A DNA stretch of 64,000 nucleotides from an uncultured Aquimarina sp. (GCA_947501475.1 CANMWA010000001.1:496001-560000); one strand, 5' to 3'. Counted from the stretch's first letter, positions 19,882 to 31,511 are shown. Translations and numbers: made by a program. The notes: generated by a model not told the origin, from the letters alone.

Positions 19882-21367
19882 ATGAAATCACTATTTATAT
19901 TTGGACTTATTGTTGTACTGGTTTCTAGTTGTGCTAAGAAAGAAGAACCTCAATTTGATAGATCAGAAAAATTTGCAACAGAACTGGCTCATCTAAAAGA
20001 ATATTTTCAAATTCCGGGTCTTGCGGTTTCAATTGAGAAAGATGATGAAATTGTTTACCAGAACTATACAGGGTATGCTGATGTAGAATCAAAAACCAAA
20101 CTAGATAGTACACATCTATTTCCTATTGCTTCTTTAACAAAAGTATTTTCTGGTGTTTTGATGATGAAATTAGTTGAAGAAGGAAAAATCTCATTAGATG
20201 AACCCATAAAAACATATGTGCCCGAGATGAATCCACCTGATTCAATTTTGGTGAAGCATATTCTGTCTCATACCTCTCAAGGAGACATAGAAAAAAAAAT
20301 TCTACTATAGTTCAAGATTTGGAATATTAACTACTGTAATAGAAAAGGCTTCAGGAAAATCTTTTAAGGAGTATATGAATGCAGCAATTTTTCAACCTTT
20401 GGAATTAAAAAATACATATCTTTTAAAGGATTCTATTCAAGCTCTTCAGCAACATCTAAACATTGCAAAACCATACCGTATTGAAGATAGAATAGAGAGC
20501 GGTTTTATTGATTATGGCTATTCTTCTTCTGCAGGTATTGTTTCAAATCTAAATGATCTAAGAATTTTTAATCAAGCACTCGATCATAATACACTTATTA
20601 CCGAAGAATCAAAAAACGTAATGTTTTCTGGGGTTAATGAGAGTTTGCCTTATGCCTACGGAATTTTTAGCCAACAATTTGAAGACTTGAAATTGATTTG
20701 GGGATATGGTCAATATGACTGTTATTCGAGTTTGTTGCTTAAAGTGCCTTCACAAAATATTACGTTGACATTGCTTGCAAATAATAATCTAATGAGTGAT
20801 CCTGCAAGACTAATTTATGGGGACGCAACATCATCACTTTTTGTACTTAGCTTTTTAAAGAATTATATCTTTTCAATAGAAGAGATGGTGTTGTTAGAGA
20901 CAAAAGATGCTATACAATCTAATGAAGAATCTACAACTCAAAATTTTTACAGAAAGAAGCTTTTGACACAAGCATTAGCAGCATCTTTTATGGCTAGGTT
21001 TGATGTGAAAAAAATGCAAACTAGTGCAGCATTGTTAAATAAAGTTTTTTCAGAATTCCCTAATTATTTAGAATACGCAGATTTGAATGTATTACACAAT
21101 CTTACATTTCTAAAAGATGTAGCATTTTATAAGGAGTTAGGAGAATTCAATCAATTTGATGATAAAATTGAAGCCATTAGTGCCAAATTATTAAAAGAAG
21201 ATCCACAAAACCCATATCTTAATGTATATATGGGCATATACTATGATAGAAAAGGAGACATTGACAAAGCAAGATATCACTTTGAGCAAATTGTTAATGC
21301 TAATAACTTTTCAAAAAACTGGTATACAGAAGAAGCAGAAAATTGGATTAAAGGGCATGAAAAGTAG
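19882..21367 (+). pseudogene. Beta-lactamase-class-C-like serine hydrolase, interrupted by a one-base frameshift
   Basis: An N-terminal piece (19882-20310) has a lipoprotein signal (LVVVLVSSCAKK-like, lipobox before Cys), the catalytic SxxK in PIASLTKVFSG and LSHTSQGD. It stops at TAG 20308 just after nine A residues (20291-20299). With one A fewer the frame continues as FYYSSRFGILTTVIEKASGK into the second piece, which runs to 21367 and contains a C-terminal TPR-like extension. So this is one gene broken by A8 to A9 slippage, or a sequencing error, or a site of polymerase or ribosome slippage. Intact relatives are peptidases or esterases. A complete relative lies at 54099-55199. Confidence 0.8.
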
Positions 21368-21374
21368 GGTGCTT

Positions 21375-22154
21375 TTATTCGATTTTGACAGCAAAAAACG
21401 AAACAACTTCTTCTTTGTTTAATTTTAGTTCAACGGGCCCTTGAGCATAAGCGCTAATCTCGTATGGGTTGTAATACAAAATTACTTCGTTATCTGTAAG
21501 GCCAATGTTTTCGGGTAAGGCAAATTTTTCATCCTCAAAAAAGAACCCAGTACTATTTATAGATTCACTTTCGAGAATTTCATATGTTGATCTAAACACC
21601 CTTTCTGCATATGCTTCAAATTCTGTGTAGTTTTTAAATAACTCTTTATTTGGGATTCGTTTTCCGGTTTTGGGATTGATATTAATGTAAGAAATACTGC
21701 CATATCCATGGGCACCACCAGTAAAAATATAAGAATCCATCACCACAGAAATCAAACTTTCACACTGGAAACCTAATTCACAATCAATATTAGCTTCATA
21801 AGGCACAATTTCATCAGGAAATTCTGTGCTAATTTCTTGATACGAGGTATTAAATTGCTGTATTGCCTCTTTCATTGACCCTCCAGGATCATTCTCGCCA
21901 ATATTCAAAACAGCACAGGCAACTTTTTCAATTTCGGCATTTATGTTTTCTGAAATTTGACTATCAACAACAACTTTTAATAAATTGACTTCTAAAGATG
22001 CGCAATCTACAGTGTTGCAATCAACCCATTGATCTACAGCAAAATTTTGCTTTTCAAAAGTAAAAGATTCTTTCTTTGAACAGCCATATAAACCCAGCAA
22101 AATAACTAGTGAAAAAATGAATTTTGAGTACGTGTTAGGTTTTGTGTTAATCAT
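21375..22154 (-). CDS. Lipoprotein with DUF4163/DUF3298 (PdaC/RsiV-like) domains
   Basis: A 259-residue lipoprotein. The signal ends in a lipobox (LVILLGLYGCSKK). Residues of about 45-150 look like DUF4163 and about 160-255 like DUF3298, including TGGAHGYGSISYININPKTG, which is a hallmark of the RsiV/PdaC C-terminal region, and FALPENIGLTDNEVILYYNP. In other bacteria this pair occurs in lysozyme-binding anti-sigma factors and in envelope proteins. No sigma factor lies nearby, so a direct role in signalling is unproven. It is convergent with the serine hydrolase and divergent from the PLP enzyme gene. Confidence 0.85.
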   Translation of the reverse strand: MINTKPNTYSKFIFSLVILLGLYGCSKKESFTFEKQNFAVDQWVDCNTVDCASLEVNLLKVVVDSQISENINAEIEKVACAVLNIGENDPGGSMKEAIQQFNTSYQEISTEFPDEIVPYEANIDCELGFQCESLISVVMDSYIFTGGAHGYGSISYININPKTGKRIPNKELFKNYTEFEAYAERVFRSTYEILESESINSTGFFFEDEKFALPENIGLTDNEVILYYNPYEISAYAQGPVELKLNKEEVVSFFAVKIE

Positions 22155-22290
22155 CTACTAAAGATATTCAATGAAATATGATTAGAACGAATTAAATCAT
22201 ACATTTGTTCAGTTTTTTAACATAAAAAAGAGCAAGTTAATTTTTTCTTATCAAAGAAATTCCATTTGATCATTAAAACAATAAAAACAA

Positions 22291-23430
22291 ATGAAATTTA
22301 ATACCAAAACAATACACGGAGGACAAGAACATGATCCCGCTTACGGTGCAGTAATGCCTCCTATCTATCAAACATCAACCTATGCTCAAACCACTCCTGG
22401 AGGACATAAAGGTTTTGAGTACAGTAGAACACATAACCCAACTAGAAAAGCATTAGAAAATTCGCTAGCAAGTATCGAAAACGGAAAATTTGGATTGGCT
22501 TTTGGATCTGGATTAGCGGCGATCGATGCTGTAATCAAGCTGTTAAAACCTGGCGATGAGGTCATCTCTACCAATGATTTGTATGGAGGCACATATCGCT
22601 TGTTTACCAAGATTTTTGAAGATTTTGGAATCAAGTTTCACTTTATTGGGATGGAAAATGCTGATAAAGTAGCTAGTTATGTAAATGAGAATACAAAATT
22701 GATTTGGGTAGAAACCCCAACCAATCCAATGATGAATGTTATTGATATCAAGGCCATGGCTCAAGTGTCAAAAAAACATAATCTGATGCTTGCTGTAGAT
22801 AATACATTTGCAACACCATACCTGCAAAGACCCTTAGATCTTGGTGCCGATATTGTAATGCATAGTGCTACCAAATATATTGGGGGGCATAGTGATTTGG
22901 TAATGGGAGCCTTGATTGCAAAAGATGAAAAAATAGCCGAACGTCTTTATTTTATCCAGAATGCAAGCGGTGCTGTTTGTGGACCACAGGATAGTTTCTT
23001 AGCATTAAGAGGAATCAAAACATTACACATACGTATGCAACGTCATTGTGAAAACGGTGAAGCTATTGCCAAATATCTAAAAAATCATCCAAAAATCGAG
23101 AAGGTATACTGGCCAGGTTTTGAAGATCACCCTAATCACGATATTGCCAAATCCCAAATGGATGGTTTTGGAGGTATGATCTCTTTTATTACCAAAGGCA
23201 GTAATTATGATAGTGCTATTAAAATTGTTGAGAATTTGAAGATCTTTACCTTGGCAGAATCTCTAGGAGGTGTAGAAAGCCTGGCAGGTCATCCGGCTAG
23301 TATGACACATGCTTCTATCCCAAAAGAAGAGCGCGAAAAAACAGGCGTGGTAGATGCTTTGATTAGATTAAGTGTGGGCATAGAAGATGTAGATGATCTA
23401 ATTGCAGATTTAGAACAAGCAATAGGATAG
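22291..23430 (+). CDS. metB: Cystathionine gamma-synthase-like PLP enzyme
   Basis: A 379-residue Cys/Met-metabolism PLP-dependent enzyme. It matches family length and order: [20 protein letters not shown] at the start, [39 protein letters not shown], and the PLP-binding Lys in [15 protein letters not shown] at about residue 195, then [20 protein letters not shown]. It makes cystathionine from an activated homoserine and cysteine, or cleaves it; sequence alone does not separate synthase from gamma-lyase, so the symbol is tentative. Soluble. It is followed 101 nt later by gdhA on the same strand. Confidence 0.88.
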   Translation: MKFNTKTIHGGQEHDPAYGAVMPPIYQTSTYAQTTPGGHKGFEYSRTHNPTRKALENSLASIENGKFGLAFGSGLAAIDAVIKLLKPGDEVISTNDLYGGTYRLFTKIFEDFGIKFHFIGMENADKVASYVNENTKLIWVETPTNPMMNVIDIKAMAQVSKKHNLMLAVDNTFATPYLQRPLDLGADIVMHSATKYIGGHSDLVMGALIAKDEKIAERLYFIQNASGAVCGPQDSFLALRGIKTLHIRMQRHCENGEAIAKYLKNHPKIEKVYWPGFEDHPNHDIAKSQMDGFGGMISFITKGSNYDSAIKIVENLKIFTLAESLGGVESLAGHPASMTHASIPKEEREKTGVVDALIRLSVGIEDVDDLIADLEQAIG

Positions 23431-23528
23431 TGTTATTAAATCAAAATAAATAAGGATGTTTTTTTAAGAATATCATATATTTGACACAGTAAATCAACCT
23501 TTTAATAAGAATCTATTAATCCAATTAA

Positions 23529-24875
<1,347 letters not shown>

Positions 24876-24898
24876 ATAGATTACGATATTTGATTGTT

Positions 24899-24938
24899 AA
24901 AAAAGCTGTTAAAATTCTAGAATTTTAACAGCTTTTTT
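24899..24938 (+). terminator. Rho-independent terminator after gdhA
   Basis: A fully palindromic block: AAAAAAGCTGTTAAAATT, centre CTAG region, AATTTTAACAGCTTTTTT. Begins 24 nt after the gdhA stop and ends in a T run. Confidence 0.9.
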
Positions 24939-25069
24939 ATTCTAATAAGACAAATGCCACAAAGTTTGTCTTGGCGAATTCACTAAACAGTAAAATAATA
25001 ATAAAAATTCTTTCAGTTTTGAAAAATGAAACTAAGTATTAATAGTTTTGCCATTCAAAAAATAAACAA

Positions 25070-26260
25070 ATGACAAAAAAACTTATTACACTAGGAAAAG
25101 TGTTTCTGCTTTCGATTTTGATGATCAATATTTCTTGTAATAAAGACGATGAAATAATTTTAAACGATAGTAATTTCATAACATCTTTAAAATTGACAAG
25201 TGGAGATTTTACAAAAGATTTTGATATTAAAGATGAGAAAATAGATGGGTCTCTTCCTTTTTATCTTGACGAGACGAGTATTGCTTTAACAGTAACTATT
25301 TCAGATAAAGCAAAAATAACACCGGATCCAAGAACTATTACCTCTATTAAAAACCCTGTCAACTTTGTTGTAACGGCAGAAAATGGAGAAAAAAGAAATT
25401 ATATTGTCAACATTAAGAGAGAATTAAGCCCAGAAAATATTATTACTTCTTTTGATATTAAAACTAATGCTTTTAAAATAACTACTGATGTAAATAATGA
25501 GACAGGAACAATCAACCAAAGAGTGTTTCCGAATACTGATTTAACCTCTATTGGTGTAAGTGCTATCATTTCAGATAATGCTACTATTAGCCCTAATCCT
25601 GAAACTGTGTTAGATTATACTAATCCTGTTAATTTCACAGTGACAGCAGAAAATGGAGACGCTAAAAAATATGTTGTTACCTTAGAGAAAATGAATGAAG
25701 ACTTCATGGCCAAATGTGATATTATGAATGCGTCTCATTGGTTTGGTGGTGATGACAGAACTGACCCAACTCTTGATCCGGGATTTAGCCCTAGAAATGT
25801 TGGTACAGGCCAAACCATACTTTTACAAAAAGATACATATCCTACAAAATTTGGATTTTTCTTAACAGACCCCTTTAGGAGTGATGAAACCAAAGTTATT
25901 TATACTGGTGATTTAGAGTTAAGATTACATATAAGAAATGATAAGGGAAATTTAATCAAAACAATAGATAGTAAAATTATTGGTCCTTTTAATGGAGGAT
26001 GGGTTGATTTTGATTTATCTTCTTTGTATTTACTTTTAAAAAAGGGTAAACCATACTATTTTACATATTACTTAGTAGATGGAGAAGCTCTTGGTATTAC
26101 AACTGGTTCGTCGGGGAACTTGAATTCAGATTCTGGTGTTTGTGGTAATACAGGTCATTCAGGAACCTCTAGAAAAAGAGAGAACACATCTCTTGAAGAC
26201 TGGAATGTTTGGAGTGAACATCCATGGCATTTCAACTTTAGATTTGAAGGAAAACAATAA
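25070..26260 (+). CDS. Lipoprotein with two repeated Ig-like (DUF5018-type) domains
   Basis: A 396-residue surface or periplasmic lipoprotein; the signal ends at the lipobox MINISCNKDDE. Two homologous units of about 95 residues follow (about 35-120 and 125-220), each ending in the same phrase (NPVNFVVTAENGEKRNYIV and NPVNFTVTAENGDAKKYVV), as seen in DUF5018-type Bacteroidota proteins. The C-terminal half (about 230-396) is a separate beta-rich domain with two Cys (GVCGNTGHSG nearby) and no family I can name. A single gene between two strong terminators. Probably a surface-binding protein; function unknown. Confidence 0.75.
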   Translation: MTKKLITLGKVFLLSILMINISCNKDDEIILNDSNFITSLKLTSGDFTKDFDIKDEKIDGSLPFYLDETSIALTVTISDKAKITPDPRTITSIKNPVNFVVTAENGEKRNYIVNIKRELSPENIITSFDIKTNAFKITTDVNNETGTINQRVFPNTDLTSIGVSAIISDNATISPNPETVLDYTNPVNFTVTAENGDAKKYVVTLEKMNEDFMAKCDIMNASHWFGGDDRTDPTLDPGFSPRNVGTGQTILLQKDTYPTKFGFFLTDPFRSDETKVIYTGDLELRLHIRNDKGNLIKTIDSKIIGPFNGGWVDFDLSSLYLLLKKGKPYYFTYYLVDGEALGITTGSSGNLNSDSGVCGNTGHSGTSRKRENTSLEDWNVWSEHPWHFNFRFEGKQ

Positions 26261-26281
26261 TATTTTTAGGAAACTATATAT

Positions 26282-26317
26282 AAAAACCGTTCTAATTATT
26301 GTTAGAACGGTTTTTTT
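26282..26317 (+). terminator. Rho-independent terminator
   Basis: The stem AAAAACCGTTCTAA / TTAGAACGGTTTTT with loop TTATTG and a T run lies 22 nt after the stop of the DUF5018-type lipoprotein gene. Confidence 0.9.
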
Positions 26318-26399
26318 ATTCGTTAAATAAGTATTATCCAGTTGTATAATACATAGGGATATCATTTTGTTATGTATTTTTATAGTCAAACTGATTTTT

Positions 26400-26927
26400 A
26401 TGCGATCAATAGCTGTTTTATTTTTGATGCTCATATTAGCCTCATGTGGTAGTGGATATATGGCTCATGATTATGACAAGAGTCAGGATTTTTTGGCATA
26501 TAAAACCTATGATTTTTATCCCGAAATGGATACAGAGCTTTCTGATCGAGACCATAAACGATTATTATCAATTACAGACACAATTATGAAATCGATAGGA
26601 TATACAAAATCAGAAAAACCTGATATTTATATAAATTTTAAAACAAAGATTTTTGAAAATTTTTCGAGTAATAGTGTTGGTGTTGGCGTTGCTACTGGAG
26701 GAAGAGGTATTAATGTCGGGATAGCAGGTTCCATTCCTATTGGTGGGCCACAAACTTTTTTAGAGTTAGTCACAGATTTTGTCGATGTAAAAACAAACGA
26801 ATTGGTATGGCAGGCAATAACCGAAAAAGAATTTAACCCTAATGATTCTCCTAATGCACACAAGCATTTTTTTCAAAAAGTTATTCAAAAAGTATTAGGA
26901 AAATATCCTCCAAAAAAGAAAAAATGA
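26400..26927 (+). CDS. DUF4136-domain lipoprotein
   Basis: A 175-residue lipoprotein. The start at 26400 gives a clean signal (MRSIAVLFLMLILASCGSG) with a lipobox Cys at about residue 16. The body fits DUF4136: an opening YDKSQDFLAYKTYDFYPEMD, then a strand-loop region with glycine-rich GGRGINVGIAGSIPIGG and a C-terminal helix with KVIQKVLGKYPPKKK. The family has no established activity; members are outer-membrane-anchored in Bacteroidota. It ends 21 nt before recO, so the two may be co-transcribed. Confidence 0.85.
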   Translation: MRSIAVLFLMLILASCGSGYMAHDYDKSQDFLAYKTYDFYPEMDTELSDRDHKRLLSITDTIMKSIGYTKSEKPDIYINFKTKIFENFSSNSVGVGVATGGRGINVGIAGSIPIGGPQTFLELVTDFVDVKTNELVWQAITEKEFNPNDSPNAHKHFFQKVIQKVLGKYPPKKKK

Positions 26928-26948
26928 ATACGTTATTTATGTGTAACA

Positions 26949-27668
26949 ATGATTATTAACTCTCCTGCAATAGTAGTACACTCTTTGCGATATAGCGAAG
27001 CAGATTTAATAGTTTCATTATTTACCAAAACCGATGGAATTCGCAAGTATTTACTAAGAGGTATTTTAAAATCTAAGAAAGGAAAAATTCGTTCTTCTTT
27101 GTTTCAACCCTTAATGCTTTTAGAGATTGAAGCATCTCATAAAAATAAAGGAACGCTAGAGCGAATTAAAGAAGCCAGACCTTTAGTTCATTACACATCT
27201 TTGCATACTAATTTTGTGAAAAATGCCTTAGTTTTTTTCATTTCAGATATTTTAAAAAATTCAATCCAAGAAGAAGAAGCCAATACAGATTTATTTGAAT
27301 ACCTAGAAACCGCAATACTTTGGCTAGACGCTCATGATAATATCGGCAATTTTCATATTGCTTTTTTGATAAAACTTACGCAATATCTTGGGTTTTATCC
27401 AGATATATCCCAGGTAGAATATGAGTTTTTTAATATGGAAGATGGTGTTTTTCAGTCCCTAAGTACTAATGTATATTGTTTAAGCGGAATGCAAGTATCA
27501 AAATTCAAAGAATTTTTGGGCACAACATTTGAAGCAAGTATGAATATTGGATTATCAAAGATCATACGAAGTGAGATTCTTACTATGCTATTAGTATATT
27601 TTGAGTTACATTTGCACGGTTTTAAGAAGCCAAAATCTCTTTCGGTTTTAAACGAAATTTTTAATTAA
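26949..27668 (+). CDS. recO: DNA repair protein RecO
   Basis: A 239-residue homologue of RecO, which anneals DNA strands and, with RecR, loads RecA at gaps coated with SSB. The N-terminal OB fold has the usual signature (SPAIVVHSLRYSEADLIVSL, then FTKTDGIRKYLLRG), and the alpha-helical C-terminal half follows the family order. As often in Bacteroidota, the zinc-finger Cys residues are not evident. It lies 4 nt upstream of the TonB receptor gene, an arrangement frequent in Flavobacteriaceae. Confidence 0.9.
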   Translation: MIINSPAIVVHSLRYSEADLIVSLFTKTDGIRKYLLRGILKSKKGKIRSSLFQPLMLLEIEASHKNKGTLERIKEARPLVHYTSLHTNFVKNALVFFISDILKNSIQEEEANTDLFEYLETAILWLDAHDNIGNFHIAFLIKLTQYLGFYPDISQVEYEFFNMEDGVFQSLSTNVYCLSGMQVSKFKEFLGTTFEASMNIGLSKIIRSEILTMLLVYFELHLHGFKKPKSLSVLNEIFN

Positions 27669-27672
27669 AGTA

Positions 27673-30081
27673 ATGCGCATATTCATATCAGTTTTATTTC
27701 TTCTATTGTTTATTCCTGCAGTGAATGCTCAAAAGATATCGGTGCTTAGTACATCTACAAAAAGCCCGATTCCTAATGCTGCAGTTTACAATCAGGATAA
27801 ATCAAAGAGTACGATTACTGATTTTGATGGTGTAGTAGATATATCAATATTTGAAAATGATGAATTACTCTATATAACTCATGTTTCTCATACTTTATTT
27901 ACTGTACTAAAATCAGAGATACTAAAAGCTGGGAATAAAGTTTACCTTGAAGCCGATGAAAATCAACTCTCAGAAGTAGTCATTTCGGTTTCTAAATGGG
28001 AACAGGATAAAAAAGATATTTCGCAGAAAATAGTGAGTTTATCTGCCGAGGATATTGCATTGTCTACTCCGCAAACATCAGCAGATTTATTGCAAAGCAG
28101 CGGGCAAGTATTTATTCAAAAAAGCCAACTAGGCGGCGGCAGTCCCATCATACGAGGGTTTTCTACGAATAGATTACTGCTTACAGTTGATGGAGTACGT
28201 ATGAATACCGCAATTTTTAGAGGGGGTAATGTGCAAAATGTAATTGCTGTAGATCCTTTTACTATAGAAAGAACAGAAGTAATATTAGGACCCGGCTCTG
28301 TGGTATACGGTAGTGATGCAGTAGGAGGTGTGATGAATTTTTATACAGTACAGCCGCAATTTGCAATCGCTGGCAAAAATAAATTAAGTGGTAATGCATC
28401 GGCACGATATGCTAGTGCTAGTAATGAAATGACAGGCCATGTAGATGTTAATTTTGGATTGAATAAATGGGCATTTTTGACCAGTGCAAGTTATACCGAT
28501 TTTGATGATTTGAAGATGGGTAGTAATGGGCCAGATGATTATTTACGAAATGAATATGTAGAAACAGAAAATAATCAAGATGTTGTTCTGCAAAATCCAG
28601 ATCCCGAAGAGCAAATTTTTACGGGATATGATCAAATAAATCTTCTACAAAAAGTGCATTTTATACCCAACGAAACTTGGGATTTTAATGCCAGTCTTAT
28701 TTATACGACAACTTCAGATTTTCCTAGGTATGACCGTTTGATTAGACGCAGCGAAGGAAACCTAAGATCTGCAGAATGGTTTTATGGACCACAGAAATGG
28801 TTTATGGGAAACCTACAAGTATCACAAAAATCGAGCAGTAAGCTGTATGACAAAATGAAAATCACAGCAGCGTATCAATATTTTGAAGAAAGTAGAAATG
28901 ATCGAAATTTTGAGAGCACTACTTTAGAGAGAACCCAAGAACAAGTTGATGCATACTCCATAAATTTTGATTTTGAAAAAAAGTATAATGAGGCCACTTC
29001 TCTTTATTATGGATTAGAATACATTCTGAATAATGTATTTTCTGAAGGATCTGTGCGTGATATCGAAACTGGTGAAGTTACAGCTGCACCTTCTAGATAT
29101 CCTGATGGATCTACATGGCAATCTGTAGCAGCATATGTAAGTGTTAAGAATAAATTTAGTGAAAAACTACGTTTTCAAGGAGGAGTACGATATAATAGAA
29201 TCATTCTGTATTCAGAATTTGATAATGATTTTTTTGATTTTCCATTTAATGAAGCAAATATAGATACTGATGCGCTTACTGGTACTGCTGGTTTAAGTTG
29301 GTTACCTAATGATATATTGCAATGGAAATTAAATTTCTCAACCGCTTTTAGAGCACCTAATATTGATGATGTTGGTAAGATTTTTGACTCAGAACCTGGT
29401 TCTGTGGTAGTGCCAAACCCTGATTTAAAACCAGAATATGCGTATAATGGTGAGTTGGGACTGAGTGTAAATGTTGGAAAAAATTTTTCTGTAGACCTAG
29501 CTACATATTATACCTATTTAGATAACGCGTTAGTGCGTAGAGATTTTAATCTTAATGGAGAAACTCAAATTGATTTTGGCGGTGAACTAAGTAATGTACA
29601 AGCGATACAAAATGCAGCAAGAGCCAGAATTTATGGTTTTGAAGCAGGAGTTACATACGAATTTATAAAGAATTTTGAATTTGCTTCGCAATATACATTT
29701 GTGGGTGGCGAAGAAGAGTTAGACGATGGTGTTACGACCCCTTCTAGACATGTGTCTCCGCAATTTGGTAAGACACACCTTACATTTACTTCAAAAAAAT
29801 TAATGATAGATGCATTTGCAATTTATAATGGAGAATTTGATTTTGAAGATTTAGCTCCTTCACAACAAAATAATGATTTTCTATATGCAAAAGATGAAAA
29901 TGGAAATCCTTATGCTCCTTCTTGGTATACCTTTAACCTTAGGACACAATATCAAATTAGCGATAATTTAAAAGGGATTGTTTCAGTCGAAAACATCACT
30001 GATCAACGGTACAGGCCATATTCTTCGGGGATTGCTGGTGCAGGAAGAAACTTTATAGCCTCATTAAAATATTCGTTTTAA
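27673..30081 (+). CDS. TonB-dependent outer-membrane receptor
   Basis: An 802-residue outer-membrane receptor. Signal peptide MRIFISVLFLLLFIPAVNAQ, then a CarboxypepD_reg-like domain (about 20-105), plug domain (about 115-225: TSADLLQSSGQVFIQKSQLG, GGSPIIRGFSTNRLLLTVDG, GPGSVVYGSDAVGGVMNFYT) and a 22-strand barrel ending in RNFIASLKYSF with the C-terminal aromatic expected for BAM insertion. The barrel style (FRAPNIDDVGKIFDSEPGSV) is like siderophore/heme-type receptors, but the substrate is not established. It starts 4 nt after recO. Confidence 0.92.
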   Translation: MRIFISVLFLLLFIPAVNAQKISVLSTSTKSPIPNAAVYNQDKSKSTITDFDGVVDISIFENDELLYITHVSHTLFTVLKSEILKAGNKVYLEADENQLSEVVISVSKWEQDKKDISQKIVSLSAEDIALSTPQTSADLLQSSGQVFIQKSQLGGGSPIIRGFSTNRLLLTVDGVRMNTAIFRGGNVQNVIAVDPFTIERTEVILGPGSVVYGSDAVGGVMNFYTVQPQFAIAGKNKLSGNASARYASASNEMTGHVDVNFGLNKWAFLTSASYTDFDDLKMGSNGPDDYLRNEYVETENNQDVVLQNPDPEEQIFTGYDQINLLQKVHFIPNETWDFNASLIYTTTSDFPRYDRLIRRSEGNLRSAEWFYGPQKWFMGNLQVSQKSSSKLYDKMKITAAYQYFEESRNDRNFESTTLERTQEQVDAYSINFDFEKKYNEATSLYYGLEYILNNVFSEGSVRDIETGEVTAAPSRYPDGSTWQSVAAYVSVKNKFSEKLRFQGGVRYNRIILYSEFDNDFFDFPFNEANIDTDALTGTAGLSWLPNDILQWKLNFSTAFRAPNIDDVGKIFDSEPGSVVVPNPDLKPEYAYNGELGLSVNVGKNFSVDLATYYTYLDNALVRRDFNLNGETQIDFGGELSNVQAIQNAARARIYGFEAGVTYEFIKNFEFASQYTFVGGEEELDDGVTTPSRHVSPQFGKTHLTFTSKKLMIDAFAIYNGEFDFEDLAPSQQNNDFLYAKDENGNPYAPSWYTFNLRTQYQISDNLKGIVSVENITDQRYRPYSSGIAGAGRNFIASLKYSF

Positions 30082-30099
30082 CTTATAAAATTTATTTTT

Positions 30100-30750
30100 C
30101 TGGAAAATAAGTTATTTATATTCGATATCGATGGTACACTTACTGATAGTGTGACTATGTATCTAATTTCTGTAACCAAATCATTACTAGCTATGGGTAT
30201 CACCGATATTGATACCGATTATAATAATTATAAGCATCATACAGATAGTTATGCGTTACGATATAATTATGAGCGCAATTTTGGGAATACCTATCAAAAT
30301 GATTTGCTTGATAATTTTGAGAATGATTTAGTATATCAAATGAGTATGTTTGATAACGTAAAAGAAATCAAAGGAGCAAAATCACTAATTAAGTTTTTTG
30401 TTGATAACCAGATTTCATTTTGTTTTGCTACTGGAGCATTACCAAAACCGGCAATGATTAAACTTCGACAATGTGATATTTGGTATGATGAACGTATTTT
30501 GGCAACTTCAAAAACGCATGAATCGAGAGAGGGGTTTGTGATGGATGCGATTGATAAAGCAAAAGTTTTTTATCAAAAACAATTTGATCAAATAGTATCC
30601 GTAGGTGATGGTGTTTGGGATCTCAAGACAGCTCAAAATTTATCACTGGACTTTGTTGGTATAGGAGATACAAATAGAAAAAAACTAATAGAGAATGGGG
30701 CAACAAACTGTTTTTCTGATCTCAACGAGTTTAAGAAAATGCTATTTTAA
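30100..30750 (+). CDS. HAD-superfamily phosphatase with no canonical start codon before the catalytic motif
   Basis: A HAD hydrolase with motif I FDIDGTLTDS encoded at 30121-30150, motif II around FCFATGALPKP, and the motif IV region SVGDGVWDLKTAQNLS. In this frame, between the upstream stop (30079-30081) and the motif, there is no ATG, GTG or TTG: the earliest plausible initiator is CTG at 30100 (or rare ATT at 30094). The first GTG (30151) lies after the nucleophile Asp and would remove it. Expression may depend on non-standard initiation coupled to the TonB gene stop, 18 nt upstream. About 216 residues; likely a small-molecule phosphatase. Confidence 0.7.
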   Translation: MENKLFIFDIDGTLTDSVTMYLISVTKSLLAMGITDIDTDYNNYKHHTDSYALRYNYERNFGNTYQNDLLDNFENDLVYQMSMFDNVKEIKGAKSLIKFFVDNQISFCFATGALPKPAMIKLRQCDIWYDERILATSKTHESREGFVMDAIDKAKVFYQKQFDQIVSVGDGVWDLKTAQNLSLDFVGIGDTNRKKLIENGATNCFSDLNEFKKMLF

Positions 30751-30827
30751 TTTTTATTGGTTCGCAACTTCCGCCGCCGCTAGTGTTTCACTAGTGTGCC
30801 CAACAAAGCTATACCAACATACTACAA

Positions 30828-30863
30828 AAACAGCTATAAGGCCACAAAACCCTATAGCTGTTT
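30828..30863 (+). terminator. Terminator-like hairpin downstream of the HAD gene
   Basis: AAACAGCTATAAGG pairs with CCTATAGCTGTTT across a short loop, with one bulge. It lies about 80 nt after the HAD stop and lacks a long T run (TTTAC), so it is only a probable terminator. Confidence 0.5.
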
Positions 30864-30942
30864 ACTTTATTTATTATTCTTGCCGTTAATAGCCTCAACC
30901 TATCGAGAGCAGGTAGTTGATAATGTATTTAAAAAATTGTCT

Positions 30943-31090
30943 TAGTACATTCCAAGAGATTTTTTATCTATAAGGTCCCATTTATTATTATTTTTCTCAA
31001 GGATAAAAATGATTTCATCGCCTACGGCTATCGCATTGTCGTCCAAAGGGAAGAGAGCTTTTATCGTTATGGATTGGATCTCTGACTTCT
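30943..31090 (-). pseudogene. Gene remnant (3' end) on the minus strand
   Basis: A minus-strand reading frame ending at TAA 30943-30945 gives convincing protein-like text: residues including KALFPLDDNAIAVGDEIIF then ILEKNNNKWDLIDKKSLGMY. It has no start codon and runs upstream into GC-richer repeat-like sequence at about 31085-31260. The rest of the gene seems lost. The ending is reminiscent of small NTF2-like or lipoprotein tails, but I do not assign a family. Confidence 0.4.
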
Positions 31091-31511
31091 GTCTTCCATC
31101 TTCTGACTTCCAACCTTTTCGGCTCTCCTCCTTAATTAAGGGGGAGAATGAATTCTGATCCCGACAGGGTCAGAAGAAAGAGGGGGTTGCCAGCGCATTA
31201 CTTCGGGCTTCGAGCTTCGAGAGCCTCAGCCCTCGTTACAAATATGAGCCCTCGACTGCTTATAGCGAATTCATGTTGTCAAGTTCGTATAATTATACCA
31301 GTGCTCTATAATGCATCCCAAACCGCATTTTACATTAAAAAAATACCGCAGTATCAGAAAATGAAACTATCATGTTATATACTTGCGCCATAATTTTTGA
31401 GTAGTGAGATTAGAGTAGTGAGTAGTTAGAATTTATCGGCTTTCAGCTTTCGGGTATCAAATTTAAGATAGGATTATTACTCAATCTATATATAGCATAT
31501 GCAATGTATAA
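31091..31511. other. Decayed intergenic zone, no gene seen
   Basis: About 420 bases of mixed composition, locally richer in G and C than the neighbouring genes. It contains CTCCTCCTTAATTAAGGGGG (a hairpin), runs such as CGGGCTTCGAGCTTCGAGAG, and repeated GAGTAGTGAG words near 31400. An open frame of about 80 codons at 31148-31393 has no protein-like features. Probably scrap of dispersed repeats. Confidence 0.5.

Noticed and set aside
31148..31393. Open frame of about 80 codons on plus strand
   Set aside because: It runs through repeat-like, GC-richer text and has no protein-like pattern.
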